From: CAYVMN01 sp964452575
GTDB lineage: Bacteria > Desulfobacterota > DSM-4660 > Desulfatiglandales > Desulfatiglandaceae
Direction of reading: 5' to 3'
DNA length: 18,066 bases
Assembly (NCBI GenBank): GCA_964452575.1
Contig: CAYVMN010000088.1
Span: 1 to 18,066, forward strand
Part shown: positions 1 to 7,761 of the stretch, one piece after another
Numbering within the stretch: position 1 is the stretch's first letter
Layout: the number at the start of each line of letters is the position of its first letter
Notes under the pieces: model-generated
Told to the model about the DNA's origin: nothing
Databases searched by the model: none
The model's input: only the letters and a program-made list of their open reading frames with translations
Position numbers and translations under genes: made by a program

Positions 1-155
1 TTCTTGATCCCCTGTCTTGCAAAGGCCTTTGCCCTCCTGTTGGCATTGGCATTCCACTGGGCATAGGTCCATCTGCCCTTCTCCGAGACAATTGCCTCTC
101 TTTCGGGATGCTTGAAAACGGCCCTTTTCAGAAGATATGGTATGGTCGTCTTCAT
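1..155 (-). CDS. Acyl-CoA synthetase / AMP-dependent CoA ligase, N-terminal fragment (cut by window edge)
   Basis: The reverse strand encodes 51 codons from the ATG at 155 to the window edge. The product begins MKTTIPYLLKRAVFKHPERE and continues with AIVSEKGRWTYAQWNANANR. This is the usual opening of the ANL superfamily (acyl-adenylate forming ligases): a short helix, 'hP.(R/K)EA(I/L)', a beta strand, then the '(T/W)TY.(E/Q)' element. Such enzymes activate a carboxylic acid with ATP and then form a CoA thioester in the cytoplasm. The catalytic P-loop and adenylation motifs lie outside the window, so substrate class cannot be judged. An in-frame stop at 177-179 rules out a much earlier start. 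No strong Shine-Dalgarno is seen. It follows dctM by 79 bases on the same strand, so it is probably the last visible gene of the TRAP operon, and it may activate the imported acid (inference). Confidence 0.8.
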   Translation of the reverse strand, partial: MKTTIPYLLKRAVFKHPEREAIVSEKGRWTYAQWNANANRRAKAFARQGIK

Positions 156-187
156 CTCTTTTATAAGGGAAGAGGCTCATGTGCCGG

Positions 188-209
188 GCGCTGAGAAAAA
201 GCTCAGCGC
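188..209 (-). repeat. 8-bp perfect inverted repeat between dctM and the CoA ligase gene
   Basis: GCGCTGAG at 188-195 is the exact reverse complement of CTCAGCGC at 202-209, with a 6-base A-rich loop. Read on the minus strand it lies just after the dctM stop (235-237). No U-tract follows it on either strand, so it does not look like a classical intrinsic terminator. It may stabilise the dctM message or partly uncouple the ligase gene. The hairpin is seen directly; the role is inference. Confidence 0.4.
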
Positions 210-234
210 TCCGCTAAAGACAAGGTAAAAGAAC

Positions 235-1551
235 TTACCTAATGAACAATTTCGGCAACCATAGGGCAGTCTGTGGGAAGAACAGAACGATAGTCAGGCC
301 AGCACACTGAAGGACCATGAACTCCATCATGCCCCGGTAGATCTTTCCGAGATCCCAGTCCGGGGCAACCCCTTTCAGGTAGTAGGCGGCCATGGCCACC
401 GGCGGGGAAAGGAAGGCGGTTTGCAGGTTTACCGCCACCAGGGTGGCGAACCACACCAGATTGAAGCCCAGTTGCTCAACCACCGGATAAAAGATAGGGA
501 CGAAGATCAGGATGATGGCCGGCCACTCCAGGGGCCAACCCAGAATAAAGATCACCGCCATCAAGATAACGATCATCACCATCGGGGGAACATGGAGCCC
601 GAGCATGGTATCTGTCATCAGATTTGCCGTCCCCAATCTGGCAAAGACCGACCCATAGATATTGGAGGCAACGGCCAGAAACAGGATCATACTAGAGGTC
701 TGCAGCGTCTTCATGGCTGCGGCCTTCATGTTGGCCCAATTCAGCTTCCTATAAAGGGCTGTAAGCAGAATTGCCCCTGTAGCAGCCATTGCAGCCCCCT
801 CCGTGGGCGTCGCCAGCCCCGCAATAATGCTGCCCAGTGAAGCGAAGATAACAAACCCCAAAGGTACTATGCCTGAAAGGAACTCCCGGAGTATCTGGGA
901 CATTGCAGTGGGCCGCTCCTCCTTGGGCAGCCGGGGTCCCAGCTTGGGATTGATATAGCATCTCGCCAGTGTATAACCCAAGAATAAGCCCGATAGGATG
1001 AGCCCAGGGATAATGGCCGCCAGGAAGAGCTGGACGACCGATACACCCAGGACCGGCCCGAGGAGCACCAGCATCACGCTCGGCGGGATCAGGATGCCGA
1101 GACACCCGCCTGCCGTGATGACGCCAGCAGAGAGGGCCGTATCGTAACGGGCCTTCATCATAGCAGGGGCTGCCAGGAGCCCGATTACCGTAACCGAGGC
1201 CCCGATGATGCCGGTGGCCGTGGCAAAGACCGTTGCGGTCAGGAGGACACCAATGTATAGAGAGCCCCTCACACGTGCAAAAATAAACTGGAATGACCTG
1301 AACAGGCGCTCCATGAGACCCGCCTGTTCAAGCATGTGCCCCATAAAGACGAACAAGGGCACCGCGGCCAGGGTCTCCTCCTTCATCAACCCGATGGTCT
1401 GAAAGTACATGAGGTAAAAGACGGTTTTGCCGATGCCGATGTATCCAAAGACGATGGCCAGGATGATCAGCGTGAAGGCAATAGGGAACCCGATGAAAAT
1501 GCCGACGAGGAGGCCCCCCAGGAGGACAAGACCAAGTATTTCCGGACTCAT
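235..1551 (-). CDS. dctM: TRAP transporter large permease subunit (DctM family, FcbT3-like branch)
   Basis: This is the large membrane subunit of a tripartite ATP-independent periplasmic transporter. It forms the cation-coupled channel that takes solute from the binding protein across the inner membrane. The 438-residue product is almost wholly hydrophobic, with about twelve predicted membrane segments. Family features are visible: the N-terminal 'GIPI/GFPIAFTL' segment, 'ATATGIIGASVTVIGLLAAPAM', 'GGCLGILIPPSVMLVLLG', 'TEGAA' in the middle and 'TAFLSPPVAMAAYYLKG' near the C-terminus. The last part is typical of the mannitol/chloroaromatic subgroup. The frame also allows a GTG at 1557, but the ATG at 1549-1551 is better: a GGGGGAAG ribosome site sits about 7 bases upstream of it but only 2 from the GTG, and this ATG overlaps the dctQ stop as ATGA, a sign of translational coupling. 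The substrate cannot be read from this subunit. Confidence 0.93.
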   Translation of the reverse strand: MSPEILGLVLLGGLLVGIFIGFPIAFTLIILAIVFGYIGIGKTVFYLMYFQTIGLMKEETLAAVPLFVFMGHMLEQAGLMERLFRSFQFIFARVRGSLYIGVLLTATVFATATGIIGASVTVIGLLAAPAMMKARYDTALSAGVITAGGCLGILIPPSVMLVLLGPVLGVSVVQLFLAAIIPGLILSGLFLGYTLARCYINPKLGPRLPKEERPTAMSQILREFLSGIVPLGFVIFASLGSIIAGLATPTEGAAMAATGAILLTALYRKLNWANMKAAAMKTLQTSSMILFLAVASNIYGSVFARLGTANLMTDTMLGLHVPPMVMIVILMAVIFILGWPLEWPAIILIFVPIFYPVVEQLGFNLVWFATLVAVNLQTAFLSPPVAMAAYYLKGVAPDWDLGKIYRGMMEFMVLQCAGLTIVLFFPQTALWLPKLFIR

Positions 1552-2096
1552 AACCACTTCCCCCTAAGCCCTGCATATGCGCTCTTCAGAAGCTCGGAGA
1601 CCCCCTGGATCATGAGCAACATCGCGGAAACAGGGACAACTGCTTTGAAAGGATACAATGGAGGCTGCCAGGGGCTCTGCTCCGAATGCTCCAAGATATG
1701 CCAGGAATGAAGGGCCTCTTCCCACCCGGCTCCAAAAAAATAGATCATCCCGGGGAAAAAGAAGAATAGGTAAAGCACCGCATCGACCCGCCCCTGCCAT
1801 TTGACAGGGAACAGCTCATAAAGGAGGTCGGTGCGGATGTGCCCCTTCTTTAAAAGGCAATAGGTCGCCCCCAGCATAAAGTGGCTGCCGTAAAGCATAT
1901 ATGAGAGGTCGAAGGCCCAAATGGTGGGGGCGTTAAACAAATAACGGGAAACGACCTCATAGGTCAACCCGCCCACCAAAGGAAAGATCAGCACCATAAA
2001 GATCTTTCCCGACCACTCCCCCACGTAGGTGTCAATGATTCGTATGATTTTCAGCAGTGCCTTGGGGGGCTCTGGCTCTTTTATTGGTTCTCCCAT
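1548..2096 (-). CDS. dctQ: TRAP transporter small permease subunit (DctQ family)
   Basis: This is the small four-helix membrane subunit that pairs with the large permease in TRAP uptake systems. The product has 182 residues, normal for the family. After a short Pro-rich cytoplasmic start come the first two segments, 'GKIFMVLIFPLVGGLTYEVVSRYLF' and 'SYMLYGSHFMLGATYCL'. The DctQ signature is present: 'E(V)VSRYLFNAPTIWAFDLSY' and 'GHIRTDLLYELFP'. Two further segments, 'AVLYLFFFFPGMIYFFGAG' and 'PVSAMLLMIQGVSELL', complete it. The start at 2096 has a modest GGAG site about 9 bases upstream. Its stop overlaps the dctM start as ATGA. The 87-base gap from dctP holds a strong hairpin that may lower expression of the membrane subunits relative to the binding protein. 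Confidence 0.92.
   Translation of the reverse strand: MGEPIKEPEPPKALLKIIRIIDTYVGEWSGKIFMVLIFPLVGGLTYEVVSRYLFNAPTIWAFDLSYMLYGSHFMLGATYCLLKKGHIRTDLLYELFPVKWQGRVDAVLYLFFFFPGMIYFFGAGWEEALHSWHILEHSEQSPWQPPLYPFKAVVPVSAMLLMIQGVSELLKSAYAGLRGKWL
1557..1565 (-). promoter_or_regulatory. Ribosome binding site that decides the dctM start
   Basis: On the minus strand AGGGGGAAG lies inside the end of dctQ. It is well spaced from the ATG at 1551, but its 3' end abuts or overlaps a GTG at 1557. This favours the ATG and the ATGA stop/start overlap. Confidence 0.6.
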
Positions 2097-2126
2097 TTTG
2101 CGAACTCCGACTTAGTGTGTAAATAA

Positions 2127-2148
2127 GGGCCGGCACGGGAGCCGGCCC
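2127..2148 (-). terminator. GC-rich hairpin between dctP and dctQ (partial terminator or mRNA stabiliser)
   Basis: GGGCCGGC at 2127-2134 pairs exactly with GCCGGCCC at 2141-2148 across a 6-base loop. On the minus strand the stem is followed at once by TTATTT, giving the shape of a weak intrinsic terminator. A second small stem, AGCCC (2161-2165) with GGGCT (2172-2176), sits closer to the dctP stop. Solute-binding-protein genes at the head of transporter operons are often followed by such stems, which allow more binding protein than permease. That role is inferred here from position. Confidence 0.6.
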
Positions 2149-2183
2149 CTCTCCTGAACCAGCCCTGTTTCGGGCTCTGCCTA

Positions 2184-3302
2184 CTACTTACTCTTACCCC
2201 AGTAGTATTCGCCGGCAAAACTATAGGGAGGAAACATAAACATCCGCGCCGGAACCAGGACCGATGCATAGGCCCGCTGGGAGTCCCATACCTTTTTGAA
2301 GAAGGGGTTCTTGGCTGCCTCCTCCGCGGCGTACTCGTCCCAGTTTTTTAAGAAGGTGATCAGGACATCGTCCGGGGTCCTCTGGATGTTGACCCCGTAC
2401 TTTTCCTTGAGCTCCTTCAGGGCCTGGGCATTGTACTTGTTAAATGAGCTCCACCAGAGGACCCAGGTACTGAGGGTTCCGTATCTGACAATGGCCTGGA
2501 GATCCGCGGGAAGCTTGTCCCACACATCCTTGTTGATCAGCAATTCCCCCACGGTCGTGTTCTCATGCATGCCAGGGAGGTAATAGTTTTTCCAGATTTC
2601 ATGGAAGCCCATCTTCATATCTTCGCCAGGGGTCACCCATTCGGCCGCGTCGATGACGCCCCGCTCGGCCGCAGGAAGGATCTCGCCGCCGGGGATATTC
2701 ACGGTAGTCACACCAGACTTTTGGAAGATGATTCCGGCCAGACCGCCGACACGCATCTTCATGCCCTTCATGTCTTCAAAACTCTTGATAGGTTTTTTGA
2801 ACCAGCCGAAGGACTGGGGACCGGCAGGCAGGATCGGAAAGACGACCACATTCAGTTTCAATACATCCTGATAGAACTCATTATACAGCTTAAGCCCCCC
2901 ACCTACATACATCCACCCAAGATAGTCCGTGAAGTCCATCCCGAATGTTCCGCCCGGTCCACCGGTAAAGAGGGCTGCGGTCTTGTTCTTGCCGAACCAG
3001 TAAGACGCCCAGGCATGCCCTCCGTCGATGACGCCCCTGGATACGGCATCAAGGATCTCAAAGGCAGGAACTACCGCGCCTGCCGGAAGGGTCTCAATAA
3101 TAAGCCTTCCACCGGACATCTCCTTCACCTGCTCGGCGAACATCTTGAAATTGTCATACAGGGTTGATCCCGCTGGCCATGTGGCCTCGAATTTGAGCTT
3201 GTAAGTCTTGGCCAGCACCTGTTGGGGCTGAATCAAAAACAGTCCTAGCGCCACAACCATCAAGGCAATCCCTACGCACAACGAGGCTTTTTTGATCTTC
3301 AT
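2184..3302 (-). CDS. dctP: TRAP transporter periplasmic solute-binding protein (DctP family, TakP/FcbT1-like)
   Basis: This is the extracytoplasmic binding protein that captures the solute for DctQM. The product has 372 residues. A signal peptide is clear: MKIKK, a hydrophobic core, and cleavage after VLA (about residue 31). The mature part has the DctP fold order, with 'GRLIIETLPAGAVVPAFEIL', 'GVIDGGHAW', and the conserved 'DMKGMKMRVGG' whose Arg (about 184) normally contacts the substrate carboxylate. It also has 'GVIDAAEWVTPGEDMKMGF', whose Glu-Trp pair (about 221-222) matches the ligand/cation region of the TakP (2-oxoacid) and FcbT1 (chloroaromatic) branch. An organic acid is therefore the likely ligand, not identified further. 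The frame extends 11 codons upstream to 3335, but the AAAGGAGGAG site falls inside that extension, 5 bases before the ATG at 3302, which fixes the start. It heads the operon. Confidence 0.93.
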   Translation of the reverse strand: MKIKKASLCVGIALMVVALGLFLIQPQQVLAKTYKLKFEATWPAGSTLYDNFKMFAEQVKEMSGGRLIIETLPAGAVVPAFEILDAVSRGVIDGGHAWASYWFGKNKTAALFTGGPGGTFGMDFTDYLGWMYVGGGLKLYNEFYQDVLKLNVVVFPILPAGPQSFGWFKKPIKSFEDMKGMKMRVGGLAGIIFQKSGVTTVNIPGGEILPAAERGVIDAAEWVTPGEDMKMGFHEIWKNYYLPGMHENTTVGELLINKDVWDKLPADLQAIVRYGTLSTWVLWWSSFNKYNAQALKELKEKYGVNIQRTPDDVLITFLKNWDEYAAEEAAKNPFFKKVWDSQRAYASVLVPARMFMFPPYSFAGEYYWGKSK

Positions 3303-3307
3303 CTTGA

Positions 3308-3317
3308 CTCCTCCTTT
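3308..3317 (-). promoter_or_regulatory. Strong ribosome binding site for dctP
   Basis: AAAGGAGGAG on the minus strand ends 5 bases before the ATG at 3302. It excludes the longer in-frame start at 3335 and suggests a highly translated binding protein. Confidence 0.75.
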
Positions 3318-3745
3318 TTCTTGGTTAGAGACCAATTGAATATAGTCTTAATGATGATGGGTTAACCAGCCAACGAGCCCTGTTTACCTAAATGGTTATC
3401 TTCCGTTTGCCTGCCTTAACCTAACTGCCATTTCTTACTAAATAGACGCAAAAGCCCCCAAAGAGATCATACGATCCTTGGAGGCCTTATTATGGGAACC
3501 TTTAAGTAACCCATACCCATGATTTGCTCCGGAGGACAAATTTATGGGGTCGCAGACCGAAATATCAAACAATGAGATAGGCATATTATCCGATCTTCAG
3601 CCCTTGTCAAGTGAAATCTCATATCCTAATCGCGCCTTTGCTGCTCAGCTCCTGTATCCACACGGCTGACGAGAGCGATTCTTACGCCCAAATCCGCAGG
3701 TTTTCCTTCCTCTCATCTTGCCTTGATACCCTTTGCAGAATATAC

Positions 3746-3773
3746 TTGACCGGATGATGGCTCTGCGGATAAG
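3746..3773 (+). promoter_or_regulatory. Candidate sigma-70-type promoter before the YdbH-like gene
   Basis: TTGACC (3746-3751, five of six to the -35 consensus) is followed after 16 bases by GATAAG (3768-3773, four of six to the -10). Initiation about 7 bases later would leave a leader of only about 5 bases before the ATG at 3786. That would fit the lack of any Shine-Dalgarno there. This is judged by eye only. Confidence 0.25.
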
Positions 3774-3785
3774 CTTCAAGTAACC

Positions 3786-6700
3786 ATGACCACTGACCCG
3801 AAAACTCGGTCCAGATTTCGCCGGCTCGCAAGATTCCTTCTCTGGGCTTCCGGGTCCTTCCTCCTGGCCCTGATCCTATTTGCAACCCTTCTGCTATTTC
3901 TTCCAAAAATTGTTTCGACCCAGTGGTTTAGGGGCCATTTCGAGCAATGGGCATCCGAAACCCTCAAAAACCCTATTTCTCTGGACCGTTTGGAGTGGAG
4001 CTGGTCCAGGGGGATCATGTTGGAGGGGCTAAAGATCGCAGATGATCCATCCTTCTCCGCCGACCCTCTTGTCTCAATGGACCGGGGTGTACTGGTCCTG
4101 GACCCCAAGCAGTTGCTCCAGAGACGAGCTGTTCTCGACCTGAAAGTGGAAGGTCTGAGAGTCCATGTGGTCAGGAATTTAAACGGCCAGACCAACATTG
4201 GGAAGATGCTTTCCCGGCTCGCCCCCCCCACTAAACCAAAGCCGAGTCCTCCACCCACGGATTGGAAAAAGATTCATTTAGCTATCCCAGTAGACCTTCA
4301 AGGGGAGGTCAAGCTCAATAAAATCTCTGTTATCATGGACGATCATTTACGGGGGCGATCTCTCGTCGCCCGCAACGCCTCTCTTTTTCTTGAGATACCG
4401 TCCTTGATGAGAAAACCGATTGTATTACGTATGTCCTCCGAGTTAATCATGGACGGGACCCCCCTTGCCCCACTCCAGCTATCAGCACAGATCGAAGACC
4501 TTGTGGATACTGATTCCTCTTTCAACCTCAAACAGGCATCCTGCAAGATTGAAGGAGGCCTGCCGGGGCTCAGGTTATCCGCAAAAGGGGCCCTATCTGA
4601 GATGGGCCTGAAAGGGCAATTGGACCTGGATCTTGCCCCCCTTTTGGAGATAGCCCAGCCGTTCCTTCCGGCCTCCACACCGAAGAGTTCGGGCACAATT
4701 AGGCTGGGCATGGAAGCAGTGCTGGATCCCAGGGAGACGGTGGACTTCAAGGTTACTGTGGAAGGAGATAACGTGATTGCCTCGGGCGGGGCCCTTGAAA
4801 CGAACCGGGTGGGGCCGCTTAATCTTAGTCTTTCCGAAAAAGGGAGCATGGACCTCAAGAGAGGGTCTCTTGAAATCAGCAGGGGCGAAATTCAGATTCA
4901 AGAGAAGAGCAGGCTTTCGTTTCAGGGGGTATTAAATGGGATTATCCATGGTAACCTCCAAATGGATATGGCTATAGGCCCTGTGTTTCTGGACCTAAAG
5001 GAATTGTTTCTTCTGGGAAAGGCCTTCATGCCCCGGGGGCTCTCTTTTGACACGCAGGCAAAGGAAGGTCCTTTCCCAGAGTTGAGGCTCGAGGAATTAA
5101 GGCTCGTCGGATCGATTGCCGAAGGCACGAACCACCTGCAACTGGGTGCACTTTCCTTGCTCTTTCCCGCCATCCGACTGAAAAACCAGGAGAGACTCAT
5201 ATCCGCCGAGGCGATCAATGTCCAAGTGAAGACCGCGGATATTCGTCTGAAGGACAGATTTCCTACCCAGGCAGACATCCTTGCCAATCTGGAGCTACAG
5301 AATCTCCATATCAAGGGCAAAAGGGGAGTGAAGCTCAGACGATTGGCATTTCCTACCCTAGAGGTAGTTGCCAAAGACATGACTAGGTCCAGGGAGTCGT
5401 TTTTTGGACTCGTTGGGAATCTCTTCCTCAATGAGACGGGCGAAATGGAAGGCCTGACCGTAGCCCGAGATGCACAGGTTCCCCGGGTTCGACACACATT
5501 CAAGACGAGATGTACCCTGAGTCTCGGTCGGCCAGTAAGCATTCAGGAGGTCCAGGCAGATATCTCGGCCCCTGGCTTTTACGTGAACCTCCCCCCCTAC
5601 GGCCCGATCAAGTCCGGGCTTGATCTGGATATTGACCTCTCCGAACTTCATTTGGTTGATTTCCATCCCCTACGTCTCGATTTGAAAAGGCTTCGAACAC
5701 GCCTTGACCTGAAGGGCCTTTTCAAGGCCCTGATAGAGGCATCCCTAACGGACTCAGGACGGGATTCTTTGGAGACCAATGGAAACGCCAAACTCTATTT
5801 AAAGGGAATTACCCCTCTCCTGGCTACACGCCTGCCTAAAGACTGGAAACTCGATGGGGGCGTTGAGCTTGAATGGAACTTCCGGGGGAAATTGCCGGGA
5901 CCCACGGAAGAAGAGGCCTTTTCTGACCCCAATTTATCCATTTATGAAAGGCTGAAAAAAATCGAATCCTTCGAACATATCTATCTTAAGATAGGCTTGA
6001 AGGATGTAATGGCGCATCTGCCCTTATCTGGAAATGGGTGGTTCAAGGCATCTCAGGTTCGCACTGAAGCCCCATTAATTCTGAACCTGGAAAAAGGTTT
6101 TGAAAAGTCCTCGTTAAAAGGAAAAGTAGTCTTGGGACGCATCGAAGGCCTTCCTTCACTGGGGGAGCTCAGGCGACCATTGCGGGCCTCAATCTCAATT
6201 GAATGCGATCAGGAGGGGCTTCGGACAATTCGATTCTCTCAAGGCATGGACCTGGACCCATTCGGCGTCAACCAATCTCTTACCCTTTCACTTGACCGGA
6301 TCGATCGGGTATTAAGGAGGGAAATCAGACCCTTGCTCTCTGCCCTCCTTGAAAAGGGGGAGGGCTCGATCACCACAAGGCTCGGCCTTAATGCACAGGG
6401 GGGACTTTCGTGGGAGGATAAAGGGGTGTCTTTGAAAGGATCCTTGAAATCAGAGGCACACCTTGCACTCAGCGGCGAAAATGAAATCAGGGTAGGGTGC
6501 GGATTGGAGAGCCCGGGCCTGGATGTCAGCTATGGGAACAAGATACGAATTACTAACCTGAGAAGTCATCTCGAATTGGAAAAGAGATTTCGTGTAGGTT
6601 ATAAGGCCCAGGGCCAACCTGTTAAGGTTCCGCCAACCTCCCTCTTATCAAAAAACGTATTTCAGACAGAGTCCAAGCAACTGGCCTTTTCGAAGGCCCA

Positions 6701-7481
6701 GGAGGCAGCTGAACGACGGCTTATGGATAATCTTCGAGGCAGGTTGGCCTCCCGCCGCGCCTTTAGCTTCAGCTCAGCCAGAATTGATGCAGGGCCTCTC
6801 CCTCTGGAGATCTCAAACGCTGAAGTGGAATTCCGGCTGCTGAAGTCTCTTCCCATGATCGACCATTTCCAGTTTGATCTGATGGGGGGGAGCGTTGTCG
6901 GAAGGCTATCGCTCAGGAAAAGGGAGACACGCTTCGAACTAGAGACCGACTGTTCCTTCTCCGGCCTAAACCCAAACCTCCTGATCCCTGGCATCACGGC
7001 CCGTCTTTCAGACCAAAGACCAAAGGCCCCCGACGATGCGGACCTTTCAGGAGCCCTTTCCCTTGAGCTGCCTCTGGTCATTGACCCCGCCGATCTCCTT
7101 TATCATACCCGTCTCACCTTGCGCCTGACCCATATCGGGTCCCAGACCTTTGAACGATTCCTCTATGCCCTAGACCCTTACGAAAGCAACGAAGGCATCG
7201 TAAAGCAAAGGGAATTCCTGCGAATGGGGACCCCTGTCTGGATCGCCTTGCAGATTGGTTATGGCAACCTTTCATTGGCTGGGGAGGTAAAGGTCAAAGG
7301 CGTGCGCATGGAGCTTCCACGGATTGAAAGGTTTAATATTGCCGGTTTGCCCATCCAGAAACGACTCCGACAAGCCCTTTCCGCCCTTGGGCCCATCTTG
7401 AACGCGTTGCAAACCCTTTCAGCAGATGATATTATTCTAAGTGAAGACGGTGCCATCCGATTTCTATCTTCGGGTAACTAA
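3786..7481 (+). CDS. AsmA-like / YdbH-like inner-membrane-anchored intermembrane lipid transport protein
   Basis: The 1231-residue product begins with a basic stretch (KTRSRFRRLARF) and one membrane helix at about residues 17-40. A long periplasmic region rich in alternating hydrophobic/polar strands follows, as in AsmA-like proteins (AsmA, TamB, YhdP, YdbH). Those form a long grooved beta-sheet bridge that carries phospholipid between inner and outer membranes. Visible AsmA-type elements include 'ISLDRLEWSWSRGIMLEGLKI' just after the helix, repeated 'G.L.L' and 'L.GQLDLDL' strands, and a C-terminal block from about residue 1005 ('LPLEISNAEVEFRLL', 'GGSVVGRLSL'). The YdbH assignment rests partly on the next gene, which carries a YdbL-type domain, as in the E. 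coli ydbH-ynbE-ydbL cluster. The product is longer than E. coli YdbH (879 residues). No clear ribosome site precedes the ATG. An ordinary AsmA/TamB-like protein of another subfamily is the alternative. Confidence 0.7.
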   Translation: MTTDPKTRSRFRRLARFLLWASGSFLLALILFATLLLFLPKIVSTQWFRGHFEQWASETLKNPISLDRLEWSWSRGIMLEGLKIADDPSFSADPLVSMDRGVLVLDPKQLLQRRAVLDLKVEGLRVHVVRNLNGQTNIGKMLSRLAPPTKPKPSPPPTDWKKIHLAIPVDLQGEVKLNKISVIMDDHLRGRSLVARNASLFLEIPSLMRKPIVLRMSSELIMDGTPLAPLQLSAQIEDLVDTDSSFNLKQASCKIEGGLPGLRLSAKGALSEMGLKGQLDLDLAPLLEIAQPFLPASTPKSSGTIRLGMEAVLDPRETVDFKVTVEGDNVIASGGALETNRVGPLNLSLSEKGSMDLKRGSLEISRGEIQIQEKSRLSFQGVLNGIIHGNLQMDMAIGPVFLDLKELFLLGKAFMPRGLSFDTQAKEGPFPELRLEELRLVGSIAEGTNHLQLGALSLLFPAIRLKNQERLISAEAINVQVKTADIRLKDRFPTQADILANLELQNLHIKGKRGVKLRRLAFPTLEVVAKDMTRSRESFFGLVGNLFLNETGEMEGLTVARDAQVPRVRHTFKTRCTLSLGRPVSIQEVQADISAPGFYVNLPPYGPIKSGLDLDIDLSELHLVDFHPLRLDLKRLRTRLDLKGLFKALIEASLTDSGRDSLETNGNAKLYLKGITPLLATRLPKDWKLDGGVELEWNFRGKLPGPTEEEAFSDPNLSIYERLKKIESFEHIYLKIGLKDVMAHLPLSGNGWFKASQVRTEAPLILNLEKGFEKSSLKGKVVLGRIEGLPSLGELRRPLRASISIECDQEGLRTIRFSQGMDLDPFGVNQSLTLSLDRIDRVLRREIRPLLSALLEKGEGSITTRLGLNAQGGLSWEDKGVSLKGSLKSEAHLALSGENEIRVGCGLESPGLDVSYGNKIRITNLRSHLELEKRFRVGYKAQGQPVKVPPTSLLSKNVFQTESKQLAFSKAQEAAERRLMDNLRGRLASRRAFSFSSARIDAGPLPLEISNAEVEFRLLKSLPMIDHFQFDLMGGSVVGRLSLRKRETRFELETDCSFSGLNPNLLIPGITARLSDQRPKAPDDADLSGALSLELPLVIDPADLLYHTRLTLRLTHIGSQTFERFLYALDPYESNEGIVKQREFLRMGTPVWIALQIGYGNLSLAGEVKVKGVRMELPRIERFNIAGLPIQKRLRQALSALGPILNALQTLSADDIILSEDGAIRFLSSGN

Positions 7482-7489
7482 CCCCCAAT

Positions 7490-7709
7490 GTTGCATAAAA
7501 TCTTGTCAACGGCCATCGCAGGTATGCCTATTACAGTTGCGTTTTCCGGGCAGATGCTGGATGCTAGATACTGGATGCTGGTTATTGAGGAATTTCCCAA
7601 TAGTGAAGACCAGAAACATCCAGGATCCAGAAACCAGGATCGAGGATCAACGAGAACTGGCAAGGCTTTTCGGTGCAATGGCCTAATTGATCAAAATATT
7701 TTATGCAAC
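7490..7709. mobile_element. MITE-like imperfect palindrome of about 220 bp with terminal inverted repeats
   Basis: GTTGCATAAAAT at 7490-7501 is exactly inverted at 7698-7709; over 15 bases (7490-7504 against 7695-7709) 14 match. Further in, GGCCATCGCA (7511-7520) matches the inverse of 7675-7684 at nine of ten positions. Two arrays of four 7-bp units (7554-7581, unit ATGCTGG; 7620-7647, inverse unit ATCCTGG) face each other around a 38-base centre. All three pairs share a centre near 7598-7601, so this is one long hairpin-forming element. It is flanked by GGTAACTAACC (7473-7483) and GGTAACTTAACC (7715-7726), a possible target duplication; the left copy includes the stop codon of the upstream gene. 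No protein is encoded. The structure is seen directly; mobility is inferred. Confidence 0.6.
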
Positions 7710-7761
7710 TGAAAGGTAACTTAACCAATCACTGCAATTTCAAGATCTACGAGGAACAATC

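Larger units (their letters stand above)
3303..3785. other. Divergent intergenic spacer with no gene
   Basis: This 483-base stretch lies between dctP (minus) and the YdbH-like gene (plus), so it should hold promoters for both directions. No convincing coding frame is seen. One inverted repeat stands out: TATGGG (3491-3496) and CCCATA (3510-3515) separated by 13 bases, which could be an operator. On the minus strand TATATT (3339-3344) could serve as a -10 box for dctP, but no good -35 lies at the right distance. These are weak signals. Confidence 0.5.

Noticed and set aside
188..209. Intrinsic terminator after dctM.
   Set aside because: The stem is perfect but no T-tract follows on either strand, so it is kept only as an inverted repeat.
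421..840. Plus-strand open frame opposite dctM, and similar long antisense frames opposite the AsmA-like and TPR genes.
   Set aside because: They are mirror frames of well-supported genes, with low-complexity His/Gln- or Arg/Ser-rich products and no family resemblance.
1551..1557. GTG at 1557 as the dctM start.
   Set aside because: The ribosome site would be only 2 bases away; the ATG at 1551 has better spacing and an ATGA overlap with dctQ.
7554..7647. Heptamer arrays considered as a CRISPR array.
   Set aside because: The units are 7 bases long, contiguous and without spacers, and face each other as inverted arms.
7488..7712. Short open frames (about 74-81 codons) between the YdbH-like gene and the DUF1318 gene, considered as a missing YnbE.
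   Set aside because: They run through the palindromic heptamer element, have no lipobox and no ribosome site, and their composition follows the repeat.
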